64,000 nt of DNA from contig JAYKAV010003077.1 in NCBI GenBank assembly GCA_035582835.1, forward strand, positions 454,751-518,750, given 5' to 3'. Below, piece by piece: positions 40,604 to 52,795 of this stretch (its first letter is position 1; every line of letters begins with the position of its first letter). The position numbers were made by a program, and so were the translations under genes. Under the pieces are notes generated by a model. That model had not been told where the DNA came from. It worked only from the letters and a program-made list of their open reading frames with translations, and made no database searches. This DNA comes from Phoebastria nigripes. Taxonomy: Eukaryota; Chordata; Aves; Procellariiformes; Diomedeidae.

Positions 40604-41605
40604 GAATTAATGTCTTGGGGTCACCGCTGGGCTTGTGAAGGCATCTGAGCAACTGTCCACCCAGCGCTGGTGATGCCGCCTGTGCAATGGCAGATGTTCC
40701 CTGGTGGGCCTGGAAATGCAAGACCCCGCGCTGTGGCCCCACATCAGGGACAGGGATACCCACTGTCCCACCCTGCCCGTGCGCCCAGCTTTCCTTGGGG
40801 TGAGCACAGGCAAACCTTCCATGTTGCTTTCCCCATCCGTAGTGAGGCCACAGATGATCACCCCTTTGCAGAGCACTGCAGGGTGTTCAGATGCAAAATG
40901 GTGGTGGAAAACCCAGGCAGAGCTGTCGGGGGCTTCCACCATCCTGCAAAGCGGGGACCCCTCCTGTGGCACTGCACAGGACACCCTTTGTGTCAGGCAG
41001 GGCCAGTGGAATTCTTGGCATTGGGCTGACAGGTCAAGTAAGACCGTTGGTGAATTTAGCACAGCTTTGTCTGGAGATGGACACTGCAGTACCCCTGGGA
41101 TAGCATTCACAAACCAGGCTCTGGCTCTGTTTGCAGATAGAAAAGCAAGATGGACTATGTGGAAATGTCTGCTGCTTTTTTCCTCTCAAGCCCTATTTCT
41201 CGGTCAAACTCCTAGGGGGAAATGGGGAAAAAGGAAAGAGGATAGTAGGAAAAGAGGAATGTGTGATTGTGGTAGATGGTGTTTATATGTCCCTAACCAT
41301 AATAATCTGCCTTCAAAAAGGGAGCTGGGGGGTCAGGTCCAACCCTTGGGAAGGACGGGAGACTGCTCCTTCCCAGAGTGTGCTGGGGGTGTTTGTGAGA
41401 GACCTTTGGGCCAGGACCGGGGCAGAGCCGAGCATGGGGAGAGCCCAGAATGCAGCAAGGAGCTGGTGACCGCAGGGTCAGGGACAACGCCAGGCCTTGG
41501 CAGTGGCACGCAAAAAGACTTCCTAGATATCCAGACCGCCTGCACGCCGTTGTCTGCATGCCAGCAAGCTGCTGAGCACCGCACTGAGAGCAAGCCTTAA
41601 GGAAA
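40604..41605. other. GC-richer block with long open frames on both strands
   Basis: A plus-strand frame stays open from an ATG at 40716 to a stop at 41598-41600 (about 294 codons), and a minus-strand frame of about 167 codons overlaps it. The predicted plus-strand protein has no domain I recognise, is rich in Trp and Cys, and shows no repeat, signal peptide or membrane segment. The Kozak context is only fair (G at -3, C at +4). Long frames on both strands of the same GC-richer block suggest local stop-codon scarcity. I therefore do not call a gene, although a lineage-specific transcript cannot be excluded. Confidence 0.4.
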
Positions 41606-43824
41606 GGGATCTGTCCCCCAGGAACACAGTGGGAACCTTTATCTTATCCACAGAGTCCCAAGTATTGTAAAAAGAAAAGCTGTTAATTCTGTTTCCTATT
41701 TAAAGAAAACCTCACTGGGGCTGTTAAAGCCCTTCCATGGTGTCCTGGTAGAGTAGGTCTGGGCAAATCTACCCGAGAGATCTGACTGCCTCCGTTTCTG
41801 TCATAGCAATGTTTCTCAGCTAGTTTACAATACAATTTTTAAGAAATTTTCATTATATGCAGAAAATTCCATCCAATACTGGTCATTTTAAATTGTACAT
41901 GGTATTCAGAACATAAATAGCTTATAAATACAGTCTATGTTTACTATACATGATTGTCAACTTTGCCAGGCACCAGATCCCCAATCTCTTTTTTTTCTCA
42001 GCCTGAGAACCTCAGACATTATTAACTGATCTAAAACAAGTTCTAAAACATCTTCGCTGTGAACCGTTACTCCTCTCTGGTCCAGCCAGTAAATACCACC
42101 AGTGGAAGCACCCAGGCCTGTGGGGATGGTACCTCCTCTCCCCGGAGGACAGCAGAATTGATGAGTGCTCAATTGGACTGTGAAAAATAGAATACTCTGT
42201 AAATTGAGGTAAACTTTAGTCTTTTTATCCCCTCACAAAATATGGATGGCTGTGCTAGGTGGCCCTACGGGCAGAGGGCTCATTGCTGCTGCTGCTTGAC
42301 CATCCTAATGTAGGTGAAAACATTTCTAGTGGCTGTTGGGAACTCCCGGTTCTGGAATGCAAACTAAACTTTTGTCAGAAGGAAACATATTCACACAGCA
42401 GCCATGGAGGTTTGGTATTTCCCACCTATCCTAACAAGAAAACTTATTGGAAACAATAATGCACTGGGAGAAGTAACGCTGTTTATGCCAATACATTGCA
42501 TGTAAAAATGTTTAATCGCTTTCCCTCAGCTCTATTGCCGATGATTTTTAACCGTAACAGTCAGTAAAGATCCAATGCAGTTTCCACTGACATGTGAAAG
42601 CTTCTTTTTAACTGTAGTTGGTGCTGAATTAGTTCCTAAATAAACCTCTAGTCATCACTTGAAAGGACTGTGCTAAGTATATTATAATGGAACTCATAAT
42701 AAACACATTTCCCTGAACTAATGCTATAGGATAAAATACATCAGGTTTCTGTGTTAACCACCTAACCAAGAGAGGTAAATGGAATTGAAACATCACTTCT
42801 GTCATTTATACATGGGAGTGAGAGACACGCTTTCTCATTACAGGTACTTTAGGGCTATGTTTAAATAAAACACCTTCTGTTGGCTTGCCCTTGAACTCTG
42901 TCCCCTTCGTCCAATTAAGCAGAACTGTGTGAAAGAGAAATGTAGTTCAGAGCTCCCCCTGCAAACTGTAGGGCACTGTAAAGACTCAGATCTAATCCTA
43001 CCATCATGAGGGGTTTGAAAAGTTTAAATCAATTGTCTGTGGAAAATCAATTATGAAGCAGACCAGTTTGCCTTTCTGGCGAATGGAACTGATTCATCTG
43101 TGGAGTGCTTTCCTGTTCAGAAAGAATTATATTTGAGGTCTACGGCAGCAAATATTGGGAGAGAAACCGAACAACTTCCTACTTAATGATAAGCAAAGTA
43201 CCAGCCAGAGCTGCTTTCAGACCACTGAGCTCAATGCTTCAGCTGGTGATAGTGGTTCTTTTACTGTCATGTCTCTTGTGCTGACATGCTTCAGGCATTC
43301 TGGTAAATTCACTGATCCTTCTTCACCCTGTTATTTTTGTGAAAACATGAATTTGGTTGACAGTGCAAGTTACTGCAGCATATACAATAGCCCATCAAAA
43401 TCCCAGCTAGTAGTGATTTCACTTGAGTCCTTATTTAATAATTTAAAAATGTTGTTGAGCATTCACAAATTGTCACTGACATCAAGGGATGTTAGGTATT
43501 GCTAACAGGAAAACTCTCATTAACTTTAGTAATTTCAGAGTTAGACCTTAGATCCAGGTAAGAGTTAACACATCTCTGGATATGAGCACAGGACCTGCTT
43601 ATTACAGAATATTGCAAAATACTGATGCTGTCAAAGGTTTCCACACAGCTTGATTCTAGCTTTACCTCTGTTAGGAGAAGAGGTGACAAATACAGTGTTC
43701 AGTGCAGGAAATTGCAGTGATATAAGGGAAAAGGAATAAGGAAACATTTCCAGATATATAACCCTCTTAGATATACCTTTCCAGATATAAAGAAAACAAT
43801 TTCATTATGAGAGTGATCAGACAC
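41606..43824. other. No gene seen; non-coding sequence
   Basis: AT-rich intron-like sequence with frames shorter than about 120 codons and no domain. No clear repeat was recognised before the CR1 remnant that follows. Confidence 0.55.
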
Positions 43825-43985
43825 AAGCAGAGGACCAGAGAGGTTATGGGCTCTCTACCAGTGGAGATAGTTAAAACAGATAAGGTTCTTGGCAATCTGA
43901 TCTAGTTGGGACAGGTTTGAGCAGGAGGTTGGCCTAAAGACCTCCAAAGGTCCCTTCCAGCCTAAATTATTCAGTGATTCTGTTT
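43825..43985 (+). mobile_element. CR1 LINE 3' end
   Basis: The block gives the canonical CR1 terminal order: 'agaggttatgggctctct', 'agtggagatagttaaaacag', 'ggttcttggcaatctgatct', 'gtttgagcaggaggttggcc', 'agacctccaaaggtccctt', and 'ccagcctaaattattcagtg' followed by 'attctg'. The last bases correspond to the eight-base ATTCTRTG tail, of which little more than one unit remains. It is shorter than 200 bases, as usual for 5'-truncated avian CR1. This is the least diverged CR1 piece in the window. Confidence 0.82.
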
Positions 43986-44560
43986 CTTGCCTGGTCCCAC
44001 ATCCATCCTGCAGACATCCAGTGGTGAGACAATGTATGACAAATAACTATCATTATAAGCATTTCCTGGTTGGTGGTGTGCATTTAACACTCTCCAGTGC
44101 TTGAAGTTCATTCAGAACAAATAAGAATTGTCAGTGAAACAAGTTAGTGTCAACAGTAAGTAATTTGGTTTTCCTATGCATCAGATATCTCCAAGGGAGC
44201 AGAGGCAATGCAGTACTTCAAATTATTAAATCACAGGTTTGAACTGTGTATTTTTTTCTCTGAAAACCCAACGTTGACTCAGTGTCTGGCAATAGCTGAG
44301 TGGCTTGGCATTACAAATAAAAGATGGAAATGTGAATTGCCCTGAAAGACCAGCATCACTCTAAGCATCTACCAGTCACCTCATCAGCTGCATTGAACTG
44401 TGCCCAGTCTTAGAGAAGAGATGAACCGTGTAAACCCAACAACAGAAAGCAGGTTCTGGTCTCTTCTTTCGCTAGTTTTGCTTTCTTCTTCCGTCATTTC
44501 TTTTTTTTTCCTTCTTCTGGGGATATTTTTCAGAATTGTGTGATACTTGATATGACACAA
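43986..44560. other. No gene seen; non-coding sequence
   Basis: Intron-like sequence ending in a pyrimidine-rich stretch (about 44458-44530). The acceptor-like AG at 44533-44534 is followed by stops in the neighbouring frames. No feature was called. Confidence 0.5.
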
Positions 44561-44700
44561 GTGAGCAATAAAGCAAAAATTGTTGCAGAGTCATTTTAGT
44601 TATGGAGTGCCATTAAAGTTGTCATTTATTTGCTGTCATTTAATTGACAGAGCTTGAATTAGGAGAAATTGTCAATGGATTTCTGCTGCTGGGGATGGGG
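44561..44700. promoter_or_regulatory. TGTCA motif cluster, candidate enhancer
   Basis: Within about 55 bases TGTCA occurs at 44621, 44635 and 44671, and its reverse TGACA at 44646. Two of these extend to full MEIS/TGIF-type words, CTGTCA (44634-44639) and TGACAG (44646-44651), which face each other across an AT-rich spacer in TGTCATTTAATTGACA (44635-44650). TGTCATTTA is also directly repeated (44621-44629 and 44635-44643). TAAT-type words lie between them. There is no open frame and no repeat-family signature. The arrangement suits TALE homeodomain binding, but function and conservation are untested. Confidence 0.35.
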
Positions 44701-45011
44701 TATGGAATTTAACATCAAATGGTGATAGGGAAAAGGAAGCGCTTTAGCTTGTCTCCGTCGCACAGGAAACATTGTCTTGCCATAATGTTATGCTGAGGCT
44801 GCAAGTATTCCTTGGCTGTACAAAGTACCAAGACGAGGAAGAAAACAGTCTATTTCTTGGGTTAAATCAGGCACAGACCATGCAAGTTGAGGTACTGGTC
44901 GAAGAGCAGCAGGATAACTCTTCAGGAATCCTTTTAATAAAAATTCAGTTCAGAAGGGAAGGGTGGTTATGGAACTGAAGAACTTGATCGTATTTCTTGT
45001 CCTCATTACAG

Positions 45012-45121
45012 CCCGAATAGCGATGGAGAAAGAGGAGAGGCAGAAGAGGATGAAACTCCACTTTCAAACAGTCAAGCAGCAGCAGTAATGAGAGATCTGC
45101 CCATAGAAACACCTAGCACAG
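45012..45121 (+). CDS. Candidate internal coding exon, gene not identified
   Basis: This 110-base block is flanked by a good acceptor (pyrimidine-rich 'tatttcttgtcctcattacag' ending at 45011) and a donor GTAAAC at 45122. Only one of its three frames is open. That frame reads 36 complete codons, begins PNSDGERGEAEEDETPLS, continues through an Ala-rich patch and ends near PIETPST. The composition is acidic and Ser/Pro/Thr-containing, typical of a disordered linker. The upstream intron would be phase 2 and the downstream one phase 1. A second, stronger donor 45 bases further on keeps the same frame. I do not recognise the protein. If real, the host gene runs on the plus strand with introns of tens of kilobases. 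Chance occurrence or a non-coding exon remains possible. Confidence 0.45.
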
Positions 45122-45166
45122 GTAAACGAGCAGCCAGACCGAAAAACAGAGAAGACAGTTCATCGT
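45122..45166 (+). CDS. Alternative 3' extension of the candidate exon
   Basis: Reading on past the first donor, the same frame stays open for exactly 45 bases to a consensus donor GTAAGT at 45167. The extension adds 15 residues with a basic start, KRAARPKNRED, then Ser-rich SSSC. Both donors leave the same phase, so alternative use would insert or omit a basic, nuclear-localisation-like segment without a frameshift. In-frame translation past the second donor stops at once (TAA at 45169-45171). Which donor is used cannot be decided from sequence alone. Confidence 0.35.
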
Positions 45167-45171
45167 GTAAG

Positions 45172-46379
45172 TAACCTGGTCAGACAGCGGGAGGAGTGGA
45201 ATAAGTGGCGATTCATAGAGAATACTACAGTTTTTACTTTCCCACGTCTTCCATTTTGTTGTTATATAAAGTAGTATTGAGATNATTTTAAAACAATGCA
45301 GTTCTCACACTAAAACTTATCGCAAGTGATTTGCTCTGAGGTTCTTCAGGGCAGCACCACAAAAATCCCACAGAAGCCCCTCCTCCCTTGCCACCTTTAT
45401 TTGAGAGCTGTAGAGCAAACGTTGTAATTACAAGTTGGTACAAGTTAGATTGATTGCCCACTGGTCTGTTTTTAATTAGAATCAGGCAAGCTTGGTAATC
45501 TTCTAGCATGTCCAGGAAAGCTGGATGAGTGTGTAAATGCACCCATTTGAGTTAAAAATTCAACCAGCTCCTGAAATGAAACCCATAAAAACCAAAGCAC
45601 GTTCTGGGATCTGAGATCACTTTCACACATAGAGTACCAATGTTTCTAAACTTCTTGTCCTCTGGATACAGAAGAAGGACAAGAATATTTAACAGCTAAT
45701 ACCCAGTATCTTACTGATTTTAGAGAAACAATTATTTTAGAATAGAGTGAGAGACAAGGTTTTATAATTGCATATTTCATACCAAGGATGTAACAGTCAC
45801 CGTCATGAAAGCATCTCTGAGACACAGAGGGTGAAATCCATCCCTCCTCCAGCTCAGAACACAATCTGTCCCACTGAATTTGAAGCCCGGCACAGGAATA
45901 AATGTCATCTAGTGGCTTCAGTGGCATTTGCAATATATCTCACATTTTCTGTCATCGTTACTGGAAAATAGCAAGGTATCTCAGAAATCCTGGCATAGTA
46001 TTGATTGGAAAATGCTGGAGGAGGGTTGAGTTTAAATGCAAGCAGTGTATATCAAAGGAGTTGCTGATGGTTATAGCGCATGTTGATAGTGTGGAAGGGG
46101 CTTCCATGCAGGGCACTACCTCTGAGGAAATAACTCCCAGCCCTCTCTTTGAGAGCTGAGATGGAGCCAAAGAATTACACATGCAGTGCAAGAGTTGCCA
46201 TTAAGGCATGCTTTAAACCAGCCCTAGTCTGGGCTTGATTCTGACCTCTCTCCGGAGGATGCTGTGATGGACATCAGGCAAGGTTGGGCCTGACTCGCAT
46301 GTGGGAATACAAGATCACAGTTATTAGAAGTGTCAAGTCGTATCTAGCTTGAAGGTCCTCAGAGTCAAGCTTTCCGCTG
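45172..46379. other. No gene seen; presumed intron
   Basis: Short frames on both strands without domains. One ambiguous base lies at 45284. No next exon with paired splice signals was found. Confidence 0.5.
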
Positions 46380-46490
46380 TCATGCCCCAAAATACTTCAC
46401 TGAGACATGTAAGTGCCTAAATATGGATTTAGATGCCTATCTTTTAAGCACCTAAGATAAAAAATCAGGCTGCGGGTTTGATCTCCTGTG
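46380..46490. repeat. Possible ancient interspersed repeat
   Basis: The words 'aagtgcctaaatatggattt', 'agatgcctatctttt' and 'aagcacctaagataaaaaat' resemble old reptile and bird repeats built around 'taggtgcctaa'. The family and ends were not determined. Confidence 0.3.
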
Positions 46491-48534
46491 ATTTGTGTTT
46501 CTTCTCTGCTGTGATGAGTGAAACCTCTCTCTGTGGCCGCTGTGGTCCCTGGAGGAGAACCTGTCTTCTCCGTCTCTAAAACTCAAATGAGGTAGGGCCA
46601 GACCTGGCCAGCGGCACAGAGCCCAGGGTCTTGCAGGGTTAAGCTTTATAGCGAGGCATAAGAAATAGGAAATTCAGGCTGGCACGGGCATCTCATTCAC
46701 TTGGCTTTTCTGAGACCAAACCACCCTTAACCCTCAGGGTTTCTAAAACAAGATTCCTCTTGTCTGGCTGGAAAAAAAACAAAACAGGGCTGTGAAATGA
46801 GAGCATCTCTCCCCAGTGCCACAGTACGGCTGAAAATGCCATGGCCCTACTGCCCTAAGACCTCCTGCTTCCCACAACCCTTCCCAAAACACCTGGCCTC
46901 TCTGTTTCCCTCAAAACTACTCTGACTCTCAGACTTTCCCCTCCAAATGACATTGCCTCTGCACCCAGATAAAATAATATTGCCATTTAGCAAGAATCTA
47001 CCTTTGTGCTGTTTAATCAGTGATAACCTCCCTTGACAATCCCTGCAGAGATAACTCAGCACTTGCAAGCAAACGCAGGAGAGATATAAAAATACTGAGA
47101 AACAGGGTTGGAGGGCAAAACTCTTCCCCTGAAGATGGGAGGGTATAGACTTCATCCAAGAGAGTTTCTCTGGTGGTTGCAACCAGCCAGGCTTGAACTC
47201 ACAGTGCAGAGGTGCAGCTCAGGTTCAACCATCACTGTGTGTCACCTTGAGCCACCCACTCACTGTGATGTGATAGCATAAAGGAGGGTAGGAGAGAGCA
47301 GTTCTCAGGGGGTAAAATTTGGGGGACAGCGATGTTCTGCTGGTGGCCCCCTGTCTCAGAGAGCCTTTTTGCAGTGTGCAGAGCCGGCGATCAAGGCCCC
47401 TGCTCCACAGTCCTGGCACTGTGCCTCCTCATGCCGGCATTGTAAGTCCACTCACAGCACCAGTGTCATTTTCTAAATACGAAGGGACGCTCCATTAGCC
47501 ATTACTACTGCTCTCTCCTTCCCCAGCTCCTGGGGAAAGCTTAACATGTTCTCCCCTGTATCTCCTTCATGTTCCCAACTTCTCAGCAGAGGATTTCCTC
47601 TGTTTCTGTGTAGTATCTGCTTGGAGGAAGCGTTTTCTTCTTGCCCACTTTCTTGTGCTTTCTTGTAAGTGCACTTCCCACTCTGCTCTGCCATATTGCA
47701 CCTGCTGGGTTGGCTTTCTTCTTCCCTTTTAATACTGGAAAAGTGTCTTACCCTCATTAACCTCCTGGTTGGTAAAATAAGAGCCACAGCACAGGGATGT
47801 TTATATGAAGCTGACTTATTATCCAAGACTGGAGTAACAAGTGTTTCTATGGGATGAGACCATGGTAAGAAGCATGAGGGACAGGCACTAAATGCCCTTT
47901 AAGCAACTCAAGCCTAATACTCTCTTGCTGTTAATTCATTTTCCTGAGCTCCACAGTCACGGTAGTAGTGCGGTTTGGGGAGGTCGGGGCTATATTGGCT
48001 TAAAAATGATAAACGCTTTAATAAATCAATCTGTACAGCTGGTGTTGAAGCACAACAAAGAAGAGACAGGCAGACGGTCGTGTTGGGACAAAGGGCTGCT
48101 GTTCGGTCGGGGAGGCAGCTCTGTTTCATCTGCAAGCCAAAGTCCCTGTTGCTCAGGTATCTCCTCTTGCCTAATTAAATTGTCTGTGTGCTTAGGTGGA
48201 GAGAGATGCAAAGTGCAGAAACAGTGTACAGTGCTTACATAACCTAAGTAATTTCTGCAGCAATCATTGTAGGAGTTAGCTAATGGCAGGGTATGGGGGC
48301 CTCCCGCTGAGTTTCCATTACCTTGTAATTTTCAGCTTGTTCACTGTTGCAAGAAAGCCCCTCTGTCTTGTAATTCCTCCAGCATTCATGTCTCATCTTC
48401 TCCAGGCTTGAAGTACATAAGATGCTTTCTGCTGGGGGATTTATTGAGATAAGTTATTGAAGTCAAGCAGTGAGGCAAGCATCCAATATTATGCTATTCA
48501 TCTCTGAATTTATGTTCCCACTTTCTTTTGAAGG
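46491..48534. other. No gene seen; non-coding sequence
   Basis: Frames of 60 to 120 codons occur on both strands, none with a domain or splice context. No repeat family was recognised. Confidence 0.5.
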
Positions 48535-48820
48535 TCTAATGTAATCACAAACAATTTGTTTTGTATATGTTTAAAAATTCATAATTTTCTTGTACAATGG
48601 AAAAAACAGCACTTGTAGCTCATTAGTGGTGGGATTCACGAAACATCTGGCTTTTCCTTTTGATGTAATTTCTGTGTGACTAAAATTCTGCCTTCATTTT
48701 GAGCAGTTCAAATGGGGAGGTACAATCACTCCGCCAGAAACCCATTAAATGTGCCCATGAGTCAGCCTGTGTAATCTTCCAAGTGCGTTTGAGAGAATTA
48801 TAATATTTTTTTTTCCTCTG
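48535..48820. other. AT-rich block, candidate conserved element
   Basis: The sequence lacks frames and repeat hallmarks and shows dense AT-rich words such as 'cacaaacaatttg', 'aaaattcataattttc', 'gctcattagtgg' and 'cccattaaatgtg', plus ACAAT-type SOX-like words. It resembles vertebrate conserved non-coding elements in texture. No comparison could be made. Confidence 0.3.
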
Positions 48821-48919
48821 GCGTATTCTGATCAGCTTCCGGGGATGTGGGAGAACCCCCTTCTGCTGACCCTCTCATAGGGAGGGTCTCTGCTCCTTGA
48901 CTCTTACTTTTTGCTTCTC

Positions 48920-49175
48920 TGTTAAACCCACTGGAGCTCTGTGTGCTCGGTGCTGTACAAGTGCTTCAGAGAAGAGTGCCTGTTAATGAGCTTCCAACTT
49001 ACAAAAAGTGAAAGAAAGGCAGTAGGATTGTCCCTACCCTACAGCTGTTGAAGTTAGCAGAGACATTAAGGGCCTGATTTACAAGTATGCCAAGCACATA
49101 AAAACTCCACTAGGTAGCAACTCAGTTCAGGGGAGCTTAGTGCTTCTGGAATAAACCAGACCCTGAGCAATCTGG
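48920..49175 (+). repeat. Ancient amniote interspersed repeat debris
   Basis: The left part ('gctctgtgtgctcggtgctg', 'tacaag', 'gacttccaacttac'-like words, 'attgtccctaccctac') resembles the old repeat with 'gctaggtgctgtacaaacac...agtccctgcccc'. The right part ('agggcctgatttacaagt', 'aactccactagg') resembles another old repeat with 'gggcctgattctc...taactccactga'. Both are well known in turtle, crocodile and bird DNA. Boundaries are approximate and the family names uncertain. Confidence 0.4.
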
Positions 49176-52100
49176 CCAATCTCACTTGGGATGTCTGTGG
49201 TCAAGCTGGGAATTAACCGAGCCTTCTTCTTCCCATTCCTTAACCACAAGCCAACCACTTATTTTTGAGGGGCTGACATTTGACTGTAAGCTGAATGTTC
49301 GGAAAGAATAAAAAGACCCNAGGAGCCACAGCAGATGAAGAGTCAAGTGCTGATCACAAGCAACACTACCAGTGTAAAGCATGGGTGAGGTCTTTAGGGC
49401 TTACTCCAAAGCACACTGGAGACAGACAGAGTCTCTTCTAAATGTCAGGTCACGAACTTACTACTGCTGTGTCAGATGTTAGAACTGTTGCTGCTGTGTA
49501 CTGCTAACATAATAGTGATTTTCTTCCAGGGCAACAAATCACACTGCCCAGGTTGATAGGGAGGAAAATGTGACCAGAGAGCAAAATTGCCAAATTTACA
49601 GAAACGGTGAAACATCCTGGGTCTGCAAAATCATACATTAAGCAGGATGTATTTTCCTTTGCACAGGGTTAACAATATTCTTGAGCTATTCAGTTGCTCC
49701 TGAGAAGAAAGGTGAGAAAGCAGCCGTAAGCTCAACGAAGCCACCCGTAAAACTTCAGAGGAGGGCTGTCTGCCTAAGTGACTCAGCAGCGGCTGATAGC
49801 CCGTGATTCCACCTCCTGCCATGTCAGTCAGCCTGTGCAGGTTTGTGCATATATCGAGCTTAATCCACTTCCAGCCTAGTGGAAACTTCAGAAACTCAGT
49901 GAAGATCTGCACCTGCCTGGGATGGCTGTTACAAGGCTCAAGCTACAACTGAGCTCTTTCTATAAAGGTTTCTGTTTCCAAGTAGATGTGCAAAACATTG
50001 TGGGGGCTGTCCTGTCACTGGGAGATGCTCACACTCTCCCTGAGNTTAGCTTCATCCTGCAACCATATTACTTTGATTTGCATGTGTCTTTGGATGTCTA
50101 AATGTACTACTGCCGAGGCACAACCATATACTGGTGGTGATGGATCATCTCTGCCTCCGGTTTATACCTATTACTCTTATTACTTATTGGCCTCCTATAT
50201 ATATCCTGTTAGTCTGGCAGGTTGCAGTTTACATTCCTGAGGGAAAACCTCATTTCCAAGGTGCATCCGCTGGTTACAGTATCCTGACAACAGGTTTCAG
50301 TGGCATGGCCCATCACTTGTGCAGTCTCCCTCATCACTTGCACTGTTTGATCTCCCTCATGGCGATCATGTCAGACAGAAAAAATGACTTTCCCAGAGGA
50401 CTCTGTCTTTGCTGCGGGGCAAAAGGGATTTACAGGCAGTAAAAAGTCAAGCTGAAATCAAGCTGAGCACAGGCTGCTGGTGGGGGCTGGCACAGGAGTC
50501 AGGTGCCAGGACCCCAGAGCCATTCAGGTCAAGTACAGTGTGGACACAGTTAATGAGATTTGGGTTTCTGGCTCCTATGGTCACTCTTTAATGTCTCTCT
50601 TGAAATATTCCAGCTAGTCAAGGGGCATCTCTCGCCATCCTGTGTTTGGGCTGGCTGCCTGTCTGTGCTCTGTATTACTTTCAAATTATGACCAAGGGGT
50701 TGTGTTAGAAGTAAGCGCTGTAGAGAAGCCAAGGCCATCTCTTCCAGCTGCCCGCAGCTTCCCCTGCCAAGCCATTTGCTGGCCTCAGGAGAAGGTCGGT
50801 TCAGACGACCACGCAGCAAGGCTCGTAAAAGCCACAGAGCTCAGTTGACTTCAGTCCAGCCGTGGTTGTGGACACAGCTGAGGATGGGTCTCCTCATCCC
50901 CCAGGCAGTTCCCAGCATTTGGGAGGTTACGTTTTGCTGCATTTAGATGTGGTTGAAGGGGTACCAACTGCAAAGGTAAGAAACAACAACTTTAGCTGTG
51001 AACTTGGACCGTAATTTGGGAGCTCAGTTTATCCTCTTGTCATTAAATATGTCTGGAGGAGGCTACTTATTCTATTTAAAAGATGTCTATGTGCATATCA
51101 CACTCGCGTGCTCTAGTAAATCTTTCCTAATTTTTCTTTCCTTGCTGTCAGCCACCAGCTATTCATGCACTCAAACAAAATTTTTCCAAAACCTTTAAAT
51201 ATCTGTATAATGTAGTGTCATCCAGCAATGGGTCCAGTCAGTTAAAACTCTCAGAGGCATTTGTGAGGCCAGAACAAAATTCTCCCAACAGTGGAGCTTG
51301 CAGACACACACCAGAAACTACCATGCACCATAAGGTCACCTTTATAGAGACTACAATTACAAGTGGATTCAATGGCATATGATTAACCCATAGTTAATAT
51401 CTGTGTATAAAAAAATGTCAGGAGACATCATAATCAGTTCACCAGTGAAAAATTAACTTTAACTTTTATTAAAAACCCAGGCTATATTGCATTTATACTA
51501 ACCTAGCAATTGAAAAACACCTCCTGCTTTAAAAAAAGCAACCCTGTGTTTTGGTCTAAAATTTTGCTTTTCATAATTTCTTTTTGATGAGGCATGGTAT
51601 TGTTGGCTCTTTTGTTACTTAGGAAACCTTCTGAATTAGTGTCTCTCTGCCTACCCCTGGAATTTGTACTCTGGGGAATTTCCTAAAGGTTCAGGAATGC
51701 AAAAGTTGTTCTACCAAAACAGGACTTTGAGAACAGTAAAAATGCGTGCACCAAGTTTAATCCTGATGTAAACAGATGTCCCAGTTCTACTGAGGGCAAC
51801 AGAGTTGCTTGACTTATATTTACTCAGAGCTTTCTTTAGTAATTTTTTTTGTAGATCAAGAGTATTATTTCAAGAATATGATAAAACATCTGATCTGGAA
51901 GTTCATCTAGTTATTTCTGGCTTATGTTATGCATATTTTGGGATTCTCTGAATGCGCTGCAGTTTTATTAGCCGAAACCTATCATGTTTTAAACAAAGTA
52001 TAGCTTGGAAAACTTTTGCTTCTATGTCAAGGGCTTCTAGTATTGGCCAGGCCATACTCTGAGATCATTTAGAAAATCCTCGTTTGTGACTTGACACAGA

Positions 52101-52685
52101 GGAGGTCATGTGCACTCCTAAGTCCTTTGATTTGAATGTAGCCAGTATGTCCTTCAGCCTGTTTGTATTTGTCACACTGGAGTCCTAGTAAGTCTTTGCT
52201 GCAAAAACTTGCGGAGTTTGAAACCCAAACCCATTTCCCCCCTAAGTCTGGGTCTCATCACGAGACCTCAGCGCTCCACTGCTTCCTCTGTCAACAGCAA
52301 AATGTGCTTCCTTGAAATGGCTGCCGCAGGTACAGGCACGGGACAAATCACACACACGCAGGCGTGCAAAATGTCATGTACACCTTCTCCTGGAAAGGGG
52401 AGTGGAGAGAGATTTCCATGCAGCAGATGGTGAGGACGTTGCATCGTGTATCACCGGGGAGAGCAAACGACAGCTAGCTGTGGAATATAACAACCCTAAA
52501 AAGCAGAAAAATAAGAAAACTACTCACACCCTATCTTCTCCATGTGTGGTATACTTCAGATATCATTGTTTAATATTGAGGTCTTCATTATTTTGCTCCA
52601 ACATGTAATAAACATTCGTACGCCCTCTTGTAGGCAGCAGACTCCCAGGATACACAGAGCTGTCAGGTTCAAGCCTCCAGAAGTC
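49176..52685. other. No gene seen; non-coding sequence
   Basis: No convincing exon was found. An acceptor-like 'gattttcttccag' (to 49530) is followed by only 22 open bases before a weak donor. Ambiguous bases lie at 49320 and 50045. No repeat family was recognised. Confidence 0.5.
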
Positions 52686-52795
52686 CTGTGCGGTATATAA
52701 TACATCTGTGAAATGTTTACAGCATATGGTGTGTGTGGAGTCAGACTGGATGATCACCATAGTCTCTTCTGGCCCTCAGGCCTATCAATCCCTGT
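52686..52795 (+). mobile_element. CR1 LINE 3' terminal fragment, old
   Basis: The words 'gtggagtcagactggatgat', 'caccatagtctcttctggcc' and 'ctcaggcctatcaat' match the terminal order of older archosaur CR1 subfamilies ('gtcagactagatgatcataatggtcccttctggccttaaaatctatga'). Only about 100 bases remain. Confidence 0.6.
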
